Shown here: one piece after another, positions 1 to 10,275 of the stretch
How the letters are laid out: the number at the start of each line of letters is the position of its first letter
Numbering within the stretch: the first letter of the stretch is position 1
Assembly (NCBI GenBank): GCA_028551475.1
Contig: CM052355.1
Coordinates: 25,261,580-25,325,579, forward strand
DNA: 64,000 bases
Direction of reading: 5' to 3'
From: Casuarina equisetifolia
Taxonomy: Eukaryota; Streptophyta; Magnoliopsida; Fagales; Casuarinaceae
Made by a program: the position numbers and the translations under genes
Notes under the pieces: generated by a model
Seen by the model: only the letters and a program-made list of their open reading frames with translations
What the model was told of the DNA's origin: nothing
The model's database searches: none

Positions 1-1006
1 GAGATATTTCAATTCCTTCCTTAGAACTACCATGTGGTAAAATTGCAAATTTCATCACTAACATCATGAGAAAGACTTTGTAATTGGCTTGGAAGATGTA
101 TAGGCCACACTAGGATCTTGTTTACCTTAATCATAGATTTCAAAAGCATATAAGTACATTTTTTTAGGCTCCAGGTTGAGTCTATAGGTGGAAAGGTTCT
201 TAAAATTGGCTTATAAGGAGAGGAACAACTTTTTCATATATAAGGTTCCATAGCAAGTCATAAGTTATATGAGATATTCTATAAACTAAACTTATAGATC
301 TTGTAGTGATATTATGAGTGACTATGCACCTAAATCACAAACCATCAAAAAATTTTATTCACCTAAATCATGATCTCTAATGTCACATTCAAAAGTGCAT
401 TTTCCATTTAAAACTAATTTTTAAAGATATGACAATTTGTTCATATATAATTAATTCCACCACAAGTTGTAAATCTTTCCCTCTTGCAGTCATAGTGAGA
501 TGAAGTTATGAATTTTATAAATGATATATAGAAGGGTCTTACTATTGAATTATAAGTCAAAATAAATGCACCTCAAATCACAAGATAATATTATTCACTT
601 GAATTGACTTTTATATTAAAGACTATATTTTTCCTTCATACAGAATTAAAGGGGATACCATTTTTCATAGAAAATTCCATAACAAGTTAAACGCTGGACG
701 TTCAAAAAAAAAAATGCAAATTAATGACGCTCTACTAGTTTTTATCACATTCCATGATTGGATGTTTATATATGGGTGCAAGCTTGCTCAGAACTTAGTT
801 CTCAGCAACTTTTATTCAAGCAAATTGAAATTCGTAACTCATGACATGCTTCTATTATTATTCAAGAAAACTATCTTGCAGATTTTATATTTAATTAGAC
901 AAACATCTACAATCGTCCTGTACCCCGCCCGCAACAGGGCAGGAAGATATCTGGCGATCGACAACCGGGTGGAGAAGATGTCATCATCAACTCCCCTTTC
1001 AACTTT
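1..1006. other. AT-rich gene-free stretch ending in UGT 3' flank module
   Basis: I see no gene in positions 1-640, which are AT-rich with loosely repeated phrases. From about 640 to 1006 the sequence is the 3' flank of UGT1. Related flanks occur just downstream of the other UGT copies, at about 3840-3942, 14150-14254, 16540-16634, 27050-27136 and 37500-37589. Each carries a phrase ending in gcgatcgacaacc and then the shared region before the stop codon. The 98-residue plus-strand open frame at 714-1010 has no recognisable domain. Confidence 0.6.
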
Positions 1007-2545
1007 CTAGTGTTTTGATAAAAGCACTTCATCCACCAACTTGTTTAAGTTGATCGATGAAGATCCATTTCGACTGACGGCATCCTCGGCCAGTTTCTTC
1101 CACTCCATGATCTTCCTCCTCATCTCCTTGCCTTTGTTTCCCTCCATCAACTCTCTCACAATCCTCTCCACTTCCCCTCTTTTGGCATCATTATCAATCT
1201 CCATCCCAATGCCCCATTCATTGCAGGTATACTTGCAGTTTAAAAGCTGATCCCCAAAGGATGGCCAACAAAGCAAGGGCACCCCTACGCACAGACTCTC
1301 AATAATCGAATTCCAACCGCAGTGCGTCAAGAACCCTCCAACTGAGGGGTGGTTCAGCACTTCCTCTTGGGAGCACCAACTAGCTATCAATCCTCTTTCC
1401 TTGGTTTCTACCACGAACTCAGGTGGCAAGATCGCTGAATCACCAACGACTAAGTCAGGCCTAATTATCCACAAAAACGGGTGTTTGCTATTTGCAAGTC
1501 CCCAACCCAACTCAGTGAGTTGCTCCGGTGTCACGACGGTAATGCTTCCAAAATTCACATAAATCACTGAGTTGGGTGGCTTAGAGTTAAGCCAATTGAT
1601 GCATTCAGTTTCTTCTTTCCATAAACTGTACCCAGCTGATGTGAAAGGGTCATTGGGTGACTGATTAAGTAGTAGTTGCTGAGGGCCAATGGCATATACA
1701 CCACGAAACATAGAGGACAAAGCATCCAAAACTTCCTGCTCCAACATGTCAAAAGTATGAATAACGACTCCTGAAGCTTTAGGAGCTGCCTCTACTGCTT
1801 CAATGGTTGCTCTGAAGACACCGTTATTTGGATCTGTAGTACGAATAGCACTTGGGAGGTCCCTCAATCGGATGTCCCTCATACCTGGAATCCCCTCCAC
1901 AACTGTGTCTAGGTAACCATTTGTTAGATAATTCTCATCTGCAGAAGTAAATAACGTTAGTTTGAAAACTAATAACTGATCATAATATATTATCAATGAT
2001 CTTAGTTTGCTGTTGCCTCTTGTTTTACCTTTAAGGGGTGTGAGGCCTTTGTCCCTGAGACGGGGAAACTGCATAAAACCCATTAAACTGCAGGCAGAGA
2101 CGGTAAAGAGGACTGCAATAGGGATTCCAAGATCTCGAGCAGCACTGTGAGTGAATGGCATGAAACCGTCCGCGATGATGCAAGTTACTGGAAGATTGTT
2201 TGGAGTTGCAGTGTTCAGTTTGACAAGCAAGTCAGAAAATGGACCCAACAAGTTCGTCATAATTGACTCGCCAAGAGCATCAAGGTCTTGGGTCGCGTTG
2301 GAATCAGATGGAGAGAGGCTGTCCGGAATGGTTTTGAATTGGAAGTCTGGCAAGCCATCTAAGGACTTGGGACCTCCAGTTTTCAGATAACGTTTGTGGT
2401 TGAACTCGGTGTTCACAAAGGTTATGTGAAAACCTTTACGGTGGAGAAGCTTTGCGAATTTGAGCATGGCCTTTATGTGGCTTTGAATTGGGAATGGAAC
2501 ACAAACTGCATGAGGCTTATTACCTGCTACGGTCTTGGAATCCAT
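1007..2545 (-). CDS. UGT85-type UDP-glucosyltransferase, copy 1 (two exons)
   Basis: Exon 1 is 2029-2545 and exon 2 is 1007-1938; splicing gives 482 residues, the usual size for the UGT85 family. Family-1 UGTs transfer sugar, usually glucose from UDP-glucose, to small lipophilic acceptors in the cytosol. The predicted catalytic pair is visible as His23 (motif QSHIKAML) and Asp126 (CIIADGF). The 44-residue PSPG donor-binding box runs from Trp360 to Gln403 and ends GDQ, with the invariant His-Cys-Gly-Trp-Asn-Ser stretch. The splice restores the family signature LTPLKDENYLTNG. There is no signal peptide. The start MDSKTVAG matches copy 2 exactly in position. Odd: the intron is 90 nt with no stop, so the unspliced frame also stays open for 512 residues. 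The acceptor cannot be deduced; UGT85 members act on cyanohydrins, iridoids, terpenoids or cytokinins. Confidence 0.93.
   Translation of the reverse strand: MDSKTVAGNKPHAVCVPFPIQSHIKAMLKFAKLLHRKGFHITFVNTEFNHKRYLKTGGPKSLDGLPDFQFKTIPDSLSPSDSNATQDLDALGESIMTNLLGPFSDLLVKLNTATPNNLPVTCIIADGFMPFTHSAARDLGIPIAVLFTVSACSLMGFMQFPRLRDKGLTPLKGKTRGNSKLRSLIIYYDQLLVFKLTLFTSADENYLTNGYLDTVVEGIPGMRDIRLRDLPSAIRTTDPNNGVFRATIEAVEAAPKASGVVIHTFDMLEQEVLDALSSMFRGVYAIGPQQLLLNQSPNDPFTSAGYSLWKEETECINWLNSKPPNSVIYVNFGSITVVTPEQLTELGWGLANSKHPFLWIIRPDLVVGDSAILPPEFVVETKERGLIASWCSQEEVLNHPSVGGFLTHCGWNSIIESLCVGVPLLCWPSFGDQLLNCKYTCNEWGIGMEIDNDAKRGEVERIVRELMEGNKGKEMRRKIMEWKKLAEDAVSRNGSSSINLNKLVDEVLLSKH
1939..2028 (-). other. UGT1 intron, 90 nt, in frame and stop-free
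   Basis: The donor is GTAAAACAAG after codon phase 1 and the acceptor is TTCTGCAG. The intron sits at the position conserved in UGT85 genes, directly after LTPLK. Its length is a multiple of three and it has no stop codon, so intron retention would add 30 residues (ending in ...LFTSAD) without breaking the protein. Confidence 0.9.
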
Positions 2546-2722
2546 TTCTGTAAAATGATTTCTACTACCAAATATATAACAGATTACACCACAGTTTTAC
2601 AACACTAGCAAATCAAGCAAGACAGATAACAAATAAAAAACCAAATATAATATCCTCAAGTACAAAGCGTCTGAAGATGAGATCTGTTCGCGACTACACA
2701 ATCTACTCACACAATGACTGAC
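2546..2722. repeat. UGT1 proximal upstream repeat, near-identical to 5482-5658
   Basis: The first ~177 bp upstream of the UGT1 start codon are almost base-for-base the same as those of UGT2 at 5482-5658. Similarity ends abruptly in the phrase aatgactgacg, after which the two upstream regions are unrelated. Confidence 0.85.
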
Positions 2723-2788
2723 GTCGTGTCCACGGTGTCAAGCAATCTTTCACTGTAATAGAAAGGAAAAACAGTGTTGAGTTTTTAT

Positions 2789-2796
2789 TATTTATA
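2789..2796 (-). promoter_or_regulatory. candidate TATA box of UGT1
   Basis: TATAAATA on the minus strand lies about 245 bp upstream of the UGT1 ATG. It is in the part of the upstream region not shared with UGT2. An alternative AT-rich element near 2570-2580 is only ~30 bp from the ATG and seems too close. Confidence 0.4.
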
Positions 2797-3942
2797 AATT
2801 AGTCCTTCACTTGTAAATGGGAAAAACAAAGATCCTATTTTACTAATTTTTCTCCAAAGCCCAATATCTATAAACTCTACCGATGGTGATGCTGCCTTTC
2901 TAGCATCTGCTTCCTTTTTCTTTTTCTTTTTCTTTTTTCTTTCCTTTCCTTTATCTTTAGTTTCCTAATAAGGATCGAGCCAGTCTTGAGCTACATTTAA
3001 GTGGTTGGTCGACAAAAAAATAAGCAAACACATTTTATATTCAAGTCCTTAGACCTAACAGATTCTTGCCGGCAGTCACCGTCATCGTAGAAGTCCAAAA
3101 AGTTCCCCAAAAATGAAACCTTCTTCGTCACCTTCCTCGTTACCCAAAGATTTTCCGTCAGTTTCTCGTGAACCACAAAAGCATTGGCCTCGGAAATCCA
3201 ATCACCGCTTATTTATCAGAAAGTGGTACGAAATGATGGCAAAAACACGACCATTTGATTTTACCTCAGACGTCCATTTTCAGCGCATGCGCCTTCTTTT
3301 CACCGCACTAACTAGGAACCAGCGCGTTTATATGGAAGAGCAGGGACAATGTTACGCGAACTGGAACTCCTTGCAAAAGAATATGCCAGCAGGAAGTGCA
3401 ACGCCCAGGAGATTTGATGCGGTATCGTGCAACCTCAATTCTTTTTTTAAAAAAAATTGATCTATTATTTGTTTTAAGTATGTCACTGTCAAGATTACAT
3501 AAACAAATAATCTTCTCACCGGAAAATACGGAGACACATATGCGGAATTGGGCCACTGTTGTCTCTTTAGACATGCAACGTGACAAAGTGCTGAGCGACG
3601 CGATAGAGTTTCAGTCAATGAAAACAGACCATGTAAACAGAAGACGAGGACTACTAGTTTTTATCATATTCCATGATTCAATTTTTAGATACGAGTGAAA
3701 GCTTACTAAGAACATAGTTCTCTACAACTTTTATTCAGATAAAATTTAAATTCATAACTCATTACGTACTTATCATTGTTATTCAACAACTATCTTGCTG
3801 ATTTTATGATTAATTATACAAACATCTGCAATCGTCGTTTACTTTTCTGACTTCAACCGCCCGCCGGCAACCAGGCAAGAACATACAAGGCGATCGACAA
3901 CCAGACGGATAAGATGTCATCATCACCTCCCTTCTCAAACTT
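2797..3942. other. intergenic region between UGT1 and UGT2
   Basis: There is no convincing gene. Around 2915-2955 is a CT-rich low-complexity run. From about 3470 to 3942 the sequence resembles the 3' flanks of the other UGT copies: the region around 3540-3690 is matched near 16270-16370 and 26730-26880. A 115-codon plus-strand open frame starts at 3113, with a Lys/Arg-rich product of no family I recognise. It has no copy elsewhere in the window, so I do not call it a gene. Confidence 0.5.
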
Positions 3943-5481
3943 CTAGTGTTTTGATAAAAGCACTTCATCTACCAACTTGTTTAAGTTGATCGATGAAGAC
4001 CCATTTGGACTGACGGCCTCCTCGGCCAATTTCTTCCACTCCATAATCTTCCTCTTCATCTGCTTACCCTTGCTTCCCTCCATCAACTCTCTCACAGTCT
4101 TTTCCACTTCCCCTCTCTTGGCATCATTATCAATCTCCATCCCAATGCCCCATTCATTGCAGGCATACTTGCAGTTTGTAAGCTGATCCCCAAAGGATGG
4201 CCAGCAAAGCATGGGCACTCCTGCGCACAGACTTTCAATGATCGAATTCCAACCGCAGTGCGTTAAGAACCCTCCAACTGAGGGGTGTTTCAGCACTTCC
4301 TCTTGGGAGCACCAACTAGCTATCAGTCCTTTTTCCTTAGTTTCTACCACGAATTCGGGTGGCAAGATCGCTGAATCACCAACGACTAAATCAGGCCTAA
4401 TTATCCACAAAAACGTGTGTTTGCTATTTGCAAGTCCCCAGGCCAACTCAGCGAATTGCTCCGGTGTCACGACAGTAATGCTTCCAAAATTCACATAAAT
4501 CACTGAATTGGGTTCCTTAGAGTTAAGCCAATTGATGCATTCAGGTTCTTCTTTCCATAAACTATACCCAACAGATGCCAGAGGGTCATTGGGTGACTGA
4601 TTAAGTAGTAGTTGCTGGGGGCCAATGGCATATACACCACGAAACATAGAGGAGAAAGCATCCAAAACTTCCTGCTCCAACGCGTCAAAAGTGTGAATAA
4701 CGACTCCTGAAGCTTTAGGAGCTGCTTCTACTGCATCAATGACCATTCTCAAGACAGCATTATTTGGATCTGTAGTACGAATAGCACTTGGGAGGTCCCT
4801 CAATCGGATATCTCTCATAACTGGAATCCCCTCCACAACTGTGTCTAGGTAACCATTTGTTAGATAATTCTCATCTGCAGAAAGAATTAAAGTTAGTTTG
4901 AAAACTCGTAAGTGATCATAATATATGATCTATGATCTCAGAGTGCTGTTCCCTCGTGTTTTACCTTTAAGGGGTGTGAGGCCTTTGTCCCTGAGACGAG
5001 GAAACAGCATAAAACCCATTAAACCGCAGGCAGAGACCGAAAAGAGGAATACAACTGGGATTCCCAGATCACGAGCAGCGCTGTGAGTGAATGGCATGAA
5101 ACCGTCCGAGATGATGCAAGTTACTGGAAGATTGTTTGGAGTTGCAGTGTTCAGTTTCACAAGCAAGTCTGAAAATGGACCCAACAAGTTCGTCATAATT
5201 GACTCGCTTAGAGTATCAAGGTCTTGGGTCGCGTTGGAATCCGATGGAGGGAGGCTGTCTGGAATGGCTTTGAATTGGAAGTCTGGCAAGCCATCTAAGG
5301 AATTGGGACCTCCGGTTTTCAGATAACGTTGGTGGTTGAACTCGGTGTTCACAAAGGTTATGTGAAAACCTTTACGGTGGAGAAGCTTTGCGAATTTGAG
5401 CATGGCCTTTATGTGACTTTGAACTGGGATTGGAACACAAACTGCATGAGGCTTCTCACCTGCTACTGTCTTGGAATCCAT
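3943..5481 (-). CDS. UGT85-type UDP-glucosyltransferase, copy 2 (two exons)
   Basis: Exon 1 is 4965-5481 and exon 2 is 3943-4874, with exactly the same exon lengths (517 and 932 nt) as copy 1 and a 482-residue product. His23 and Asp126 (here CIISDGF) are present, as is a full PSPG box ending GDQ. This is the tandem sister of UGT1: exons, intron length and the proximal upstream region are nearly identical. Unlike copy 1, its 90-nt intron contains an in-frame TAG, so splicing is obligatory. Substitutions relative to copy 1 are scattered and conservative (for example GIPVVFLFSVSACGL against GIPIAVLFTVSACSL), which could shift acceptor preference. Predicted role: cytosolic glucosylation of a small acceptor, identity unknown. 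Confidence 0.93.
4875..4964 (-). other. UGT2 intron, 90 nt, with in-frame stop
   Basis: Donor GTAAAACACG and acceptor TTCTGCAG are at the same position as in UGT1. An in-frame TAG (reading ...LRS then stop) means retention would truncate the protein after the N-terminal domain. Confidence 0.9.
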
Positions 5482-5658
5482 TTCTGTAAGATGATTTCTA
5501 CTACCAAATATATAACAGATTACACCACAGTTTTACAACACTAGCAAATCAAGCAAGACAGATAACAAATAAAAAACCAAATATAATATCCTCAAGTACA
5601 AAGCGTCTGAAGATGAGATCTGTTCGCGACTACACAATCTACTCACACAATGACTGAC
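5482..5658. repeat. UGT2 proximal upstream repeat, partner of 2546-2722
   Basis: This is the second copy of the ~177-bp proximal upstream sequence shared with UGT1. Beyond it, UGT2 continues into its own leader region. Confidence 0.85.
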
Positions 5659-5813
5659 GCACGAAACTGGATTGTGTCTCTCACACTAACACAAGCTGCG
5701 GCGGTCTCTCTCCCACACACAGACCCTAACACACAACAACATAAATACAACCTTTTTTTGTTACATGGGCATAGGTTAGGCACTTCACTGGGCTAGGTCT
5801 TGAGGTTGCCAGG

Positions 5814-5821
5814 TATTTATA
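5814..5821 (-). promoter_or_regulatory. candidate TATA box of UGT2
   Basis: The minus strand reads GCTATAAATACC, a good plant TATA context, about 335 bp upstream of the ATG. A GCTATAAAT phrase occurs at a comparable place upstream of UGT3 and UGT4, which supports it. Confidence 0.5.
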
Positions 5822-6044
5822 GCACAAAAAAACCTTGCCGAGCAAGTCACATTAGCTCAATATCGAAGGCATCAAAATACATCATTTCCTGGCAACTTCC
5901 TGTTATCGCTAGCATAAAAAGTATTCAAGATTGACGCCTCCTCCTAGGCTGCTCTGCACGGCATACCTTGGTCCATAATCAAAGGTCGTGGTTGGTCAAT
6001 TTCCATGACATCAATCCTTCCAGCAGGTTCAGCAATTTCTGCAC

Positions 6045-6049
6045 GTGAC
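6045..6049. repeat. target-site duplication, left copy (gtgac)
   Basis: Identical to 11350-11354 immediately outside the other LTR of Copia-1, which marks the exact insertion point. Confidence 0.9.
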
Positions 6050-6446
6050 TGAAAGAAAGAACACAACGGAGAAGATGACCGGAATTGATTAGATTCCGAC
6101 GACAGAGGAAGAACCCTAGGTATGTGATTTCGTGAAAATTTCCCGATGATCCATTTATTCACAAAACAATTACAATATATATGATGCTTTGCATCCTTTA
6201 TAGAATCGAAAACATTTACAATTAGATACAAATCAAATCGGTTAAATCTGGAAAGAAATCGCAGATGGCGTCAGAGAAGATTTCGGACGAGCGACGAACG
6301 CGATCGCAGGGAAATGGGTCGCGGCGCGGGTCGAGTGATCCAGTCAGGCGTGCGGGTCTGGAGAGTCTAGGGCTAACGTGGCGAGACTGGTGACATGGCA
6401 GCTCTGGTTGACGTGGCATAGACAGGTGGCGTGGAGTCCTTTAACA
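6050..6446 (-). repeat. Copia-1 3' LTR
   Basis: A 397-bp LTR of the same length as 10953-11349. The polypurine tract follows at about 6447-6455 on the inside of the element. Confidence 0.93.
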
Positions 6447-6564
6447 TCCCCCCGCAAGCTGATGGGGCAGATTGCACCGTCAGCTTGGAACGAAGAAGAC
6501 GAAACCGAGCAGAGGAAAGACCTTTGGTGAAGATGTCAGCAGGTTGATCTACGGAGAAAATGAA

Positions 6565-7938
6565 CTACAAGTAGAGTTGACCTCGGGCGAGGCGTTCACG
6601 AACAAAGTGGAAGTCAATCTCAATGTGTTTGGTGCGAGCATGAAACATGGGGTTGGCAGTTAGGTAGAGGGCAGAGAGGTTGTCACACCACAAGGTGGGG
6701 GGGTGAGGAGGCAGGACACGAAGATCTCTGAGGAGATACTCAAGCCACATGAGTTCAGCAGTGGTGTCGGCAAGGGACTTGTACTCAGCCTCAGTACTAG
6801 AGTGGGCAACAGTGCGTTGTTTGTGGGAGCTCCAAGAGATAAGGTTGGTGCCTAAGAAAATGCAAAAGCCACCAACAGAACGACGATCATCACGGTCACT
6901 GGCCCAGCCTGCATCAGAGAAGGCATGAAGAGATGTGGAGGTGCTTCGAGTCAGGCGAAGACCAAGGCGAGGAGTATCAGCCAAGTAACGCAGGATGCGC
7001 TTAACGGCTTGCCAATGTTCGGTGGTGGGGCGGTGAAGAAACTGACATGCAGTGTTAACAGCATAGGCAATGTTAGGACGAGTGAGAGTGAGATACTGCA
7101 AGGCACCAACAATGCTACGGTAAAGAGCAGGATCAGGGAGGGGGTCGCCACTCCACAGGGAAAGGGGATCGTCAGTAATGCACGGGGTGGACACAGCCTT
7201 GGCATCGATCATCTTGGCACGAGCGAGGATGTCATGCGTGAATTTTGCCTGGTGAAGAAGAAGACCATCCACAGTCAATTGCACCTCAACCCCAAGAAAG
7301 TAGTGAATGGGACCCAAGTCTTTAAGAGCAAATTCCTGTTGAAGTATCTGTAGAAGAGCAGCAATGGGGGCCTGGGGGGACCCGATCAAAATAATATCAT
7401 CAACATAGACAAGGAGGATGATGTTGTACCTCGGGGTATGGCGGGTGAACAGAGAGGTGTCAGCAGCGAAGATGAGAAAACTAATGGAGAGGAGAAACGA
7501 GCTCAACTGCTGGTACCAAGCACGGGATGCTTGCTTGAGTCCATAGAGGGAGCGGTGGAGACAGCAGACATGGGTTGGACAAGAAGAGTCCACAAAGCCG
7601 GGTGGTTGCTCCATGTAGACGACTTCATTGAGATGGCCATGAAGAAAGGCGTTGGAGACATCAAGCTGGTGGATGGTCCACCCACGAGAATATGCCAAGG
7701 AGAGGACGGTGCGAACAGTGACTGGCTTGGCAACTGGACTAAAAGTTTCAGTGAAATCAATGCCTGCTTGCTGATGAAAACCCTTCGCCACGAGGCAAGC
7801 CTTGTAGCGTTCAAGAGACCCATCGGAGCGAAGCTTGACTTTGAAGATCCATTTGCAGCCAATGGGACGAGCATTGGGAGGAGGAGGAACGAGGACCCAC
7901 GTTCCATTGCGGATGAGGGCAGTGTACTCCGCAGCCAT
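6565..7938 (-). pseudogene. Copia-1 reverse transcriptase and RNase H part of pol
   Basis: The open frame starts in the RT domain (NGTWVLVPPP, then GCKWIFKVK near residues 28-35). It carries the catalytic YVDD at residues 178-181 and the copia signature [12 protein letters not shown] near 131-142. RNase H follows, with a FSDAGWASD motif, STEAEY, and LWCDNLSALYL near the C-terminus. A TAG ends the frame just before the usual C-terminal tail, which continues in the same frame as FSVDQPADIFTKGLS. The domain is otherwise well preserved. It is separated from the upstream integrase frame by a frameshift between about 7940 and 8160, so it could not be made from a single full-length translation. Confidence 0.9.
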
Positions 7939-10208
7939 AGCCTCCCGCCAGTGAGGATCACGAACAGCCTAAGTGAAGCAGGTGGGTTCGGGATAAGGGT
8001 GAGCAAGGGCAGTGAGGGCATAGGTCTGGTGGCGAGTGAGGGTGCGACGGGCAATGGTGCCATCCTGAAGACGGGTGACAGGGCGGGGAGCGGGTGGAGG
8101 AGGGGGTAGGGAAGGCGGGGAAGGTGGTGGAGAGGAGGGGGAAGCGGGGAATCTAGGGGAGCTGTGGGAGTAGGGGACGAGGGAGAGGCAATCTCTGGGA
8201 GAGGGACGGGAATAGGAACCAATGTGGGGAGAGGGGAGGGGGTGGGAGAGGGGGTAGGGGATGAGGGACGGTGGTAAGGGTAGACATCCTCATGAAAGAT
8301 AGCATCGGCAGCAATGAAGATGCGATGCGTCTGAGGGTTGTAGCAACGGTAGCCTCGGAAGCCAGGCGGGTAGCCCAAAAAGACACAGGCTTGGGAGCGA
8401 GGCGCCAGTTTATGGGGAGCATAGGGACGAAGGTAGGGGAAAACTGCACAGCCAAAGACTCGAAGGTGTGAGCAATCAGAGGGCTGGTGAAAGAGTACCT
8501 GCCATGGAGAGCGGTGGGCCAAAAGCGGGGTCGAGAGGTGGTTGATGAGAAACACGGCAGTCTCAAAAGCAAAGTCCCAAAAGTGCGGCGAAACAGAGGC
8601 TTGAGTGAGGAGAGCAAGACCCATCTCAACTATGTGACGATGCTTGCGCTCAGCGGTGCCATTCTGAAACGGAGAGTAGGGGCAAGAGAGGCGTTGGTGA
8701 ATGCCATGTTGTTGGAGGTACATCTGGAGCGCGGAGGAGAGAAACTCGAGAGCCCCATCACATTGAATGGCTTGAAGGCGGCACCGTAGTTGATTTTCAA
8801 CAAACGTGTGAAAGGTAGTAAAAATATAGAGAAACTGAGAACGAGAAGAGAAAGTGTATAGCCAAGTGAATCGGGAGAAATCATCAACGAAACACACATA
8901 ATATTTATTACCACTAAAGGAGACAATAGGGGACGGGCCCCATACATCAAAATGGACCAACTGTAACGGAAACGACGACCTAGATGGGGAGGGAGGGTGG
9001 CGGTGGCGGTGGCTCTTACTAAGGGCACACGCCGTACAAGGTGGGGAGGGAGGGGTGGTGTACTTTATTACTGAGGACTTCAAAAATTGGAGAAGAATAG
9101 GAGACGAGGGATGCCCGAGACGACGATGCCACAATGGGAGAGTGCTGGGGTTGGTAACGACATAGGCATGAGGAAAGGATGGGGCACCCAAGGGGGTCAA
9201 ACGATAGAGACCACGATCAAGAATTCCGTGGAGCAGGACCTGACCAGTAAGATAAGAGACAGCCCAAAAATGAGTAGAGGAGAAGAGAAAATAACAGGAA
9301 TTATCGAACGTAAATTGAGAGACAGAGAGTAGATTTTTGGTAATGGAGGGAACAACAAGGACATGGGATAAAGTAAAAGAAAGAGTGCGGAGAGTACCTG
9401 TGTGGGTGATGGGAAGGGAGACCCCATCACCCACGGTGAGTTGTTGAGAACCGGTGTAGGGTGTCACGTGAGAGAGACCGGCGGTGGAATCAGTGACATG
9501 ATGGGAAACCCCAGAATCAGGAAGCCAAGAGGCGAGGTCAAGGGCGGAGGGAGGGGGGTTGGGAGGGCCATAGTGAGAGATCGGTGGTGGAAGAGAGGAA
9601 AAATAAGCTGAGGGAAAAGATTGGGTGTGGGAGGGTGCATGGTAGCTATAGTGGGCATACGGGGGAGGGTGGGATTCGGTGGGGTAGGGTGCATGAGAAG
9701 TATAGTGGGCATGCGGTGAGGGGTAGGATTCGGTGGGGTAGGGTATAGGGTAATTATAGTGGGGCGGTAGAGGAGGCGATGATGCGGTGGGGGAGGGTGT
9801 ATGGTACGTATAGTGGGGAGGCAGTGGAGTCAGGGATCCAGGGTGGGGCGGTCCAGGGTAGGTAAGATGGGCACGCGGGGAGGAGTGGGCCGGGGCAGGA
9901 GAATAATGGGGCGGGTTGAACTGCAGGTTGAACCGCTCCGGGCAGCTGCTGACGTGGTGGCTAGCCCGTTTGCACAACCCGCAGAACGGCCCAGAGCGAC
10001 GTCGGCCCCGATTAACCCCGCGATTGGACCAGGCCTGGGTGGGGGGAGTAGGAAGCAGGCCGGCTCGGGTGGGCGGGTTGGGGTGCGGGTGAGAAGGCTG
10101 AGTCGGGCTTAGGGTGAGCGACAAGCGGATCGGGAGGGGGTTGGCCGTGGAAGGTGCCCGGATAGCCAGCGAAGGCCGCCGGAGTGACGGCGGCAACCCC
10201 GCGACCAC
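7503..10208 (-). pseudogene. Copia-1 zinc knuckle, protease and integrase part of gag-pol
   Basis: The domains in order are a CCHC knuckle at C76, C79, H84 and C89, four 18-residue Pro/Tyr-rich repeats (about 131-203), and the aspartic protease motif LPDSGVSHH (Asp231). These are followed by a GAG-pre-integrase zinc region (H361, H366, C391, C394) and an integrase core with Asp421, Asp483 and Glu520 at D,D-35-E spacing. After about residue 690 the reading is shifted out of the RT frame; the last ~200 residues are a frameshift artefact overlapping the RT. The frame is also offset from the gag frame upstream. Confidence 0.88.
9600..9818 (-). repeat. 54-bp coding tandem repeat in Copia-1
   Basis: Four 18-residue units start HYTY, HYNY, HYTS and HYSY at residues 132, 150, 168 and 186. 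Each continues with a P/T/E/S-rich stretch (for example PYPTES). The period of 18 codons is exact. Confidence 0.85.
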
Positions 10209-10275
10209 GTAAACGGCCCTCCTGAGCCAGAATCAGACCATGAATCGCCTCACGAGTGAGGGGATTGGTCTCGTT

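Noticed and set aside
714..1010. 98-codon plus-strand frame downstream of UGT1
   Set aside because: AT-rich, no domain, and overlapping the UGT 3' flank repeat; equivalent frames are absent in the other flanks.
3113..3460. 115-codon plus-strand frame between UGT1 and UGT2
   Set aside because: No recognised domain, no copy elsewhere in the window, and no supporting promoter; kept only as an unsupported open frame.
4211..4498. 95-codon plus-strand frame (MGTPAHRLS...), also at 16903 and 37858
   Set aside because: It recurs only because it is antisense to the conserved UGT exon 2; its conservation follows from the UGT coding strand.
7438..8109. 223-codon plus-strand open frame opposite Copia-1 pol
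   Set aside because: It is the antisense of the RT/integrase region, with low-complexity Gly/Arg-rich composition and no domain; the minus strand explains the sequence.
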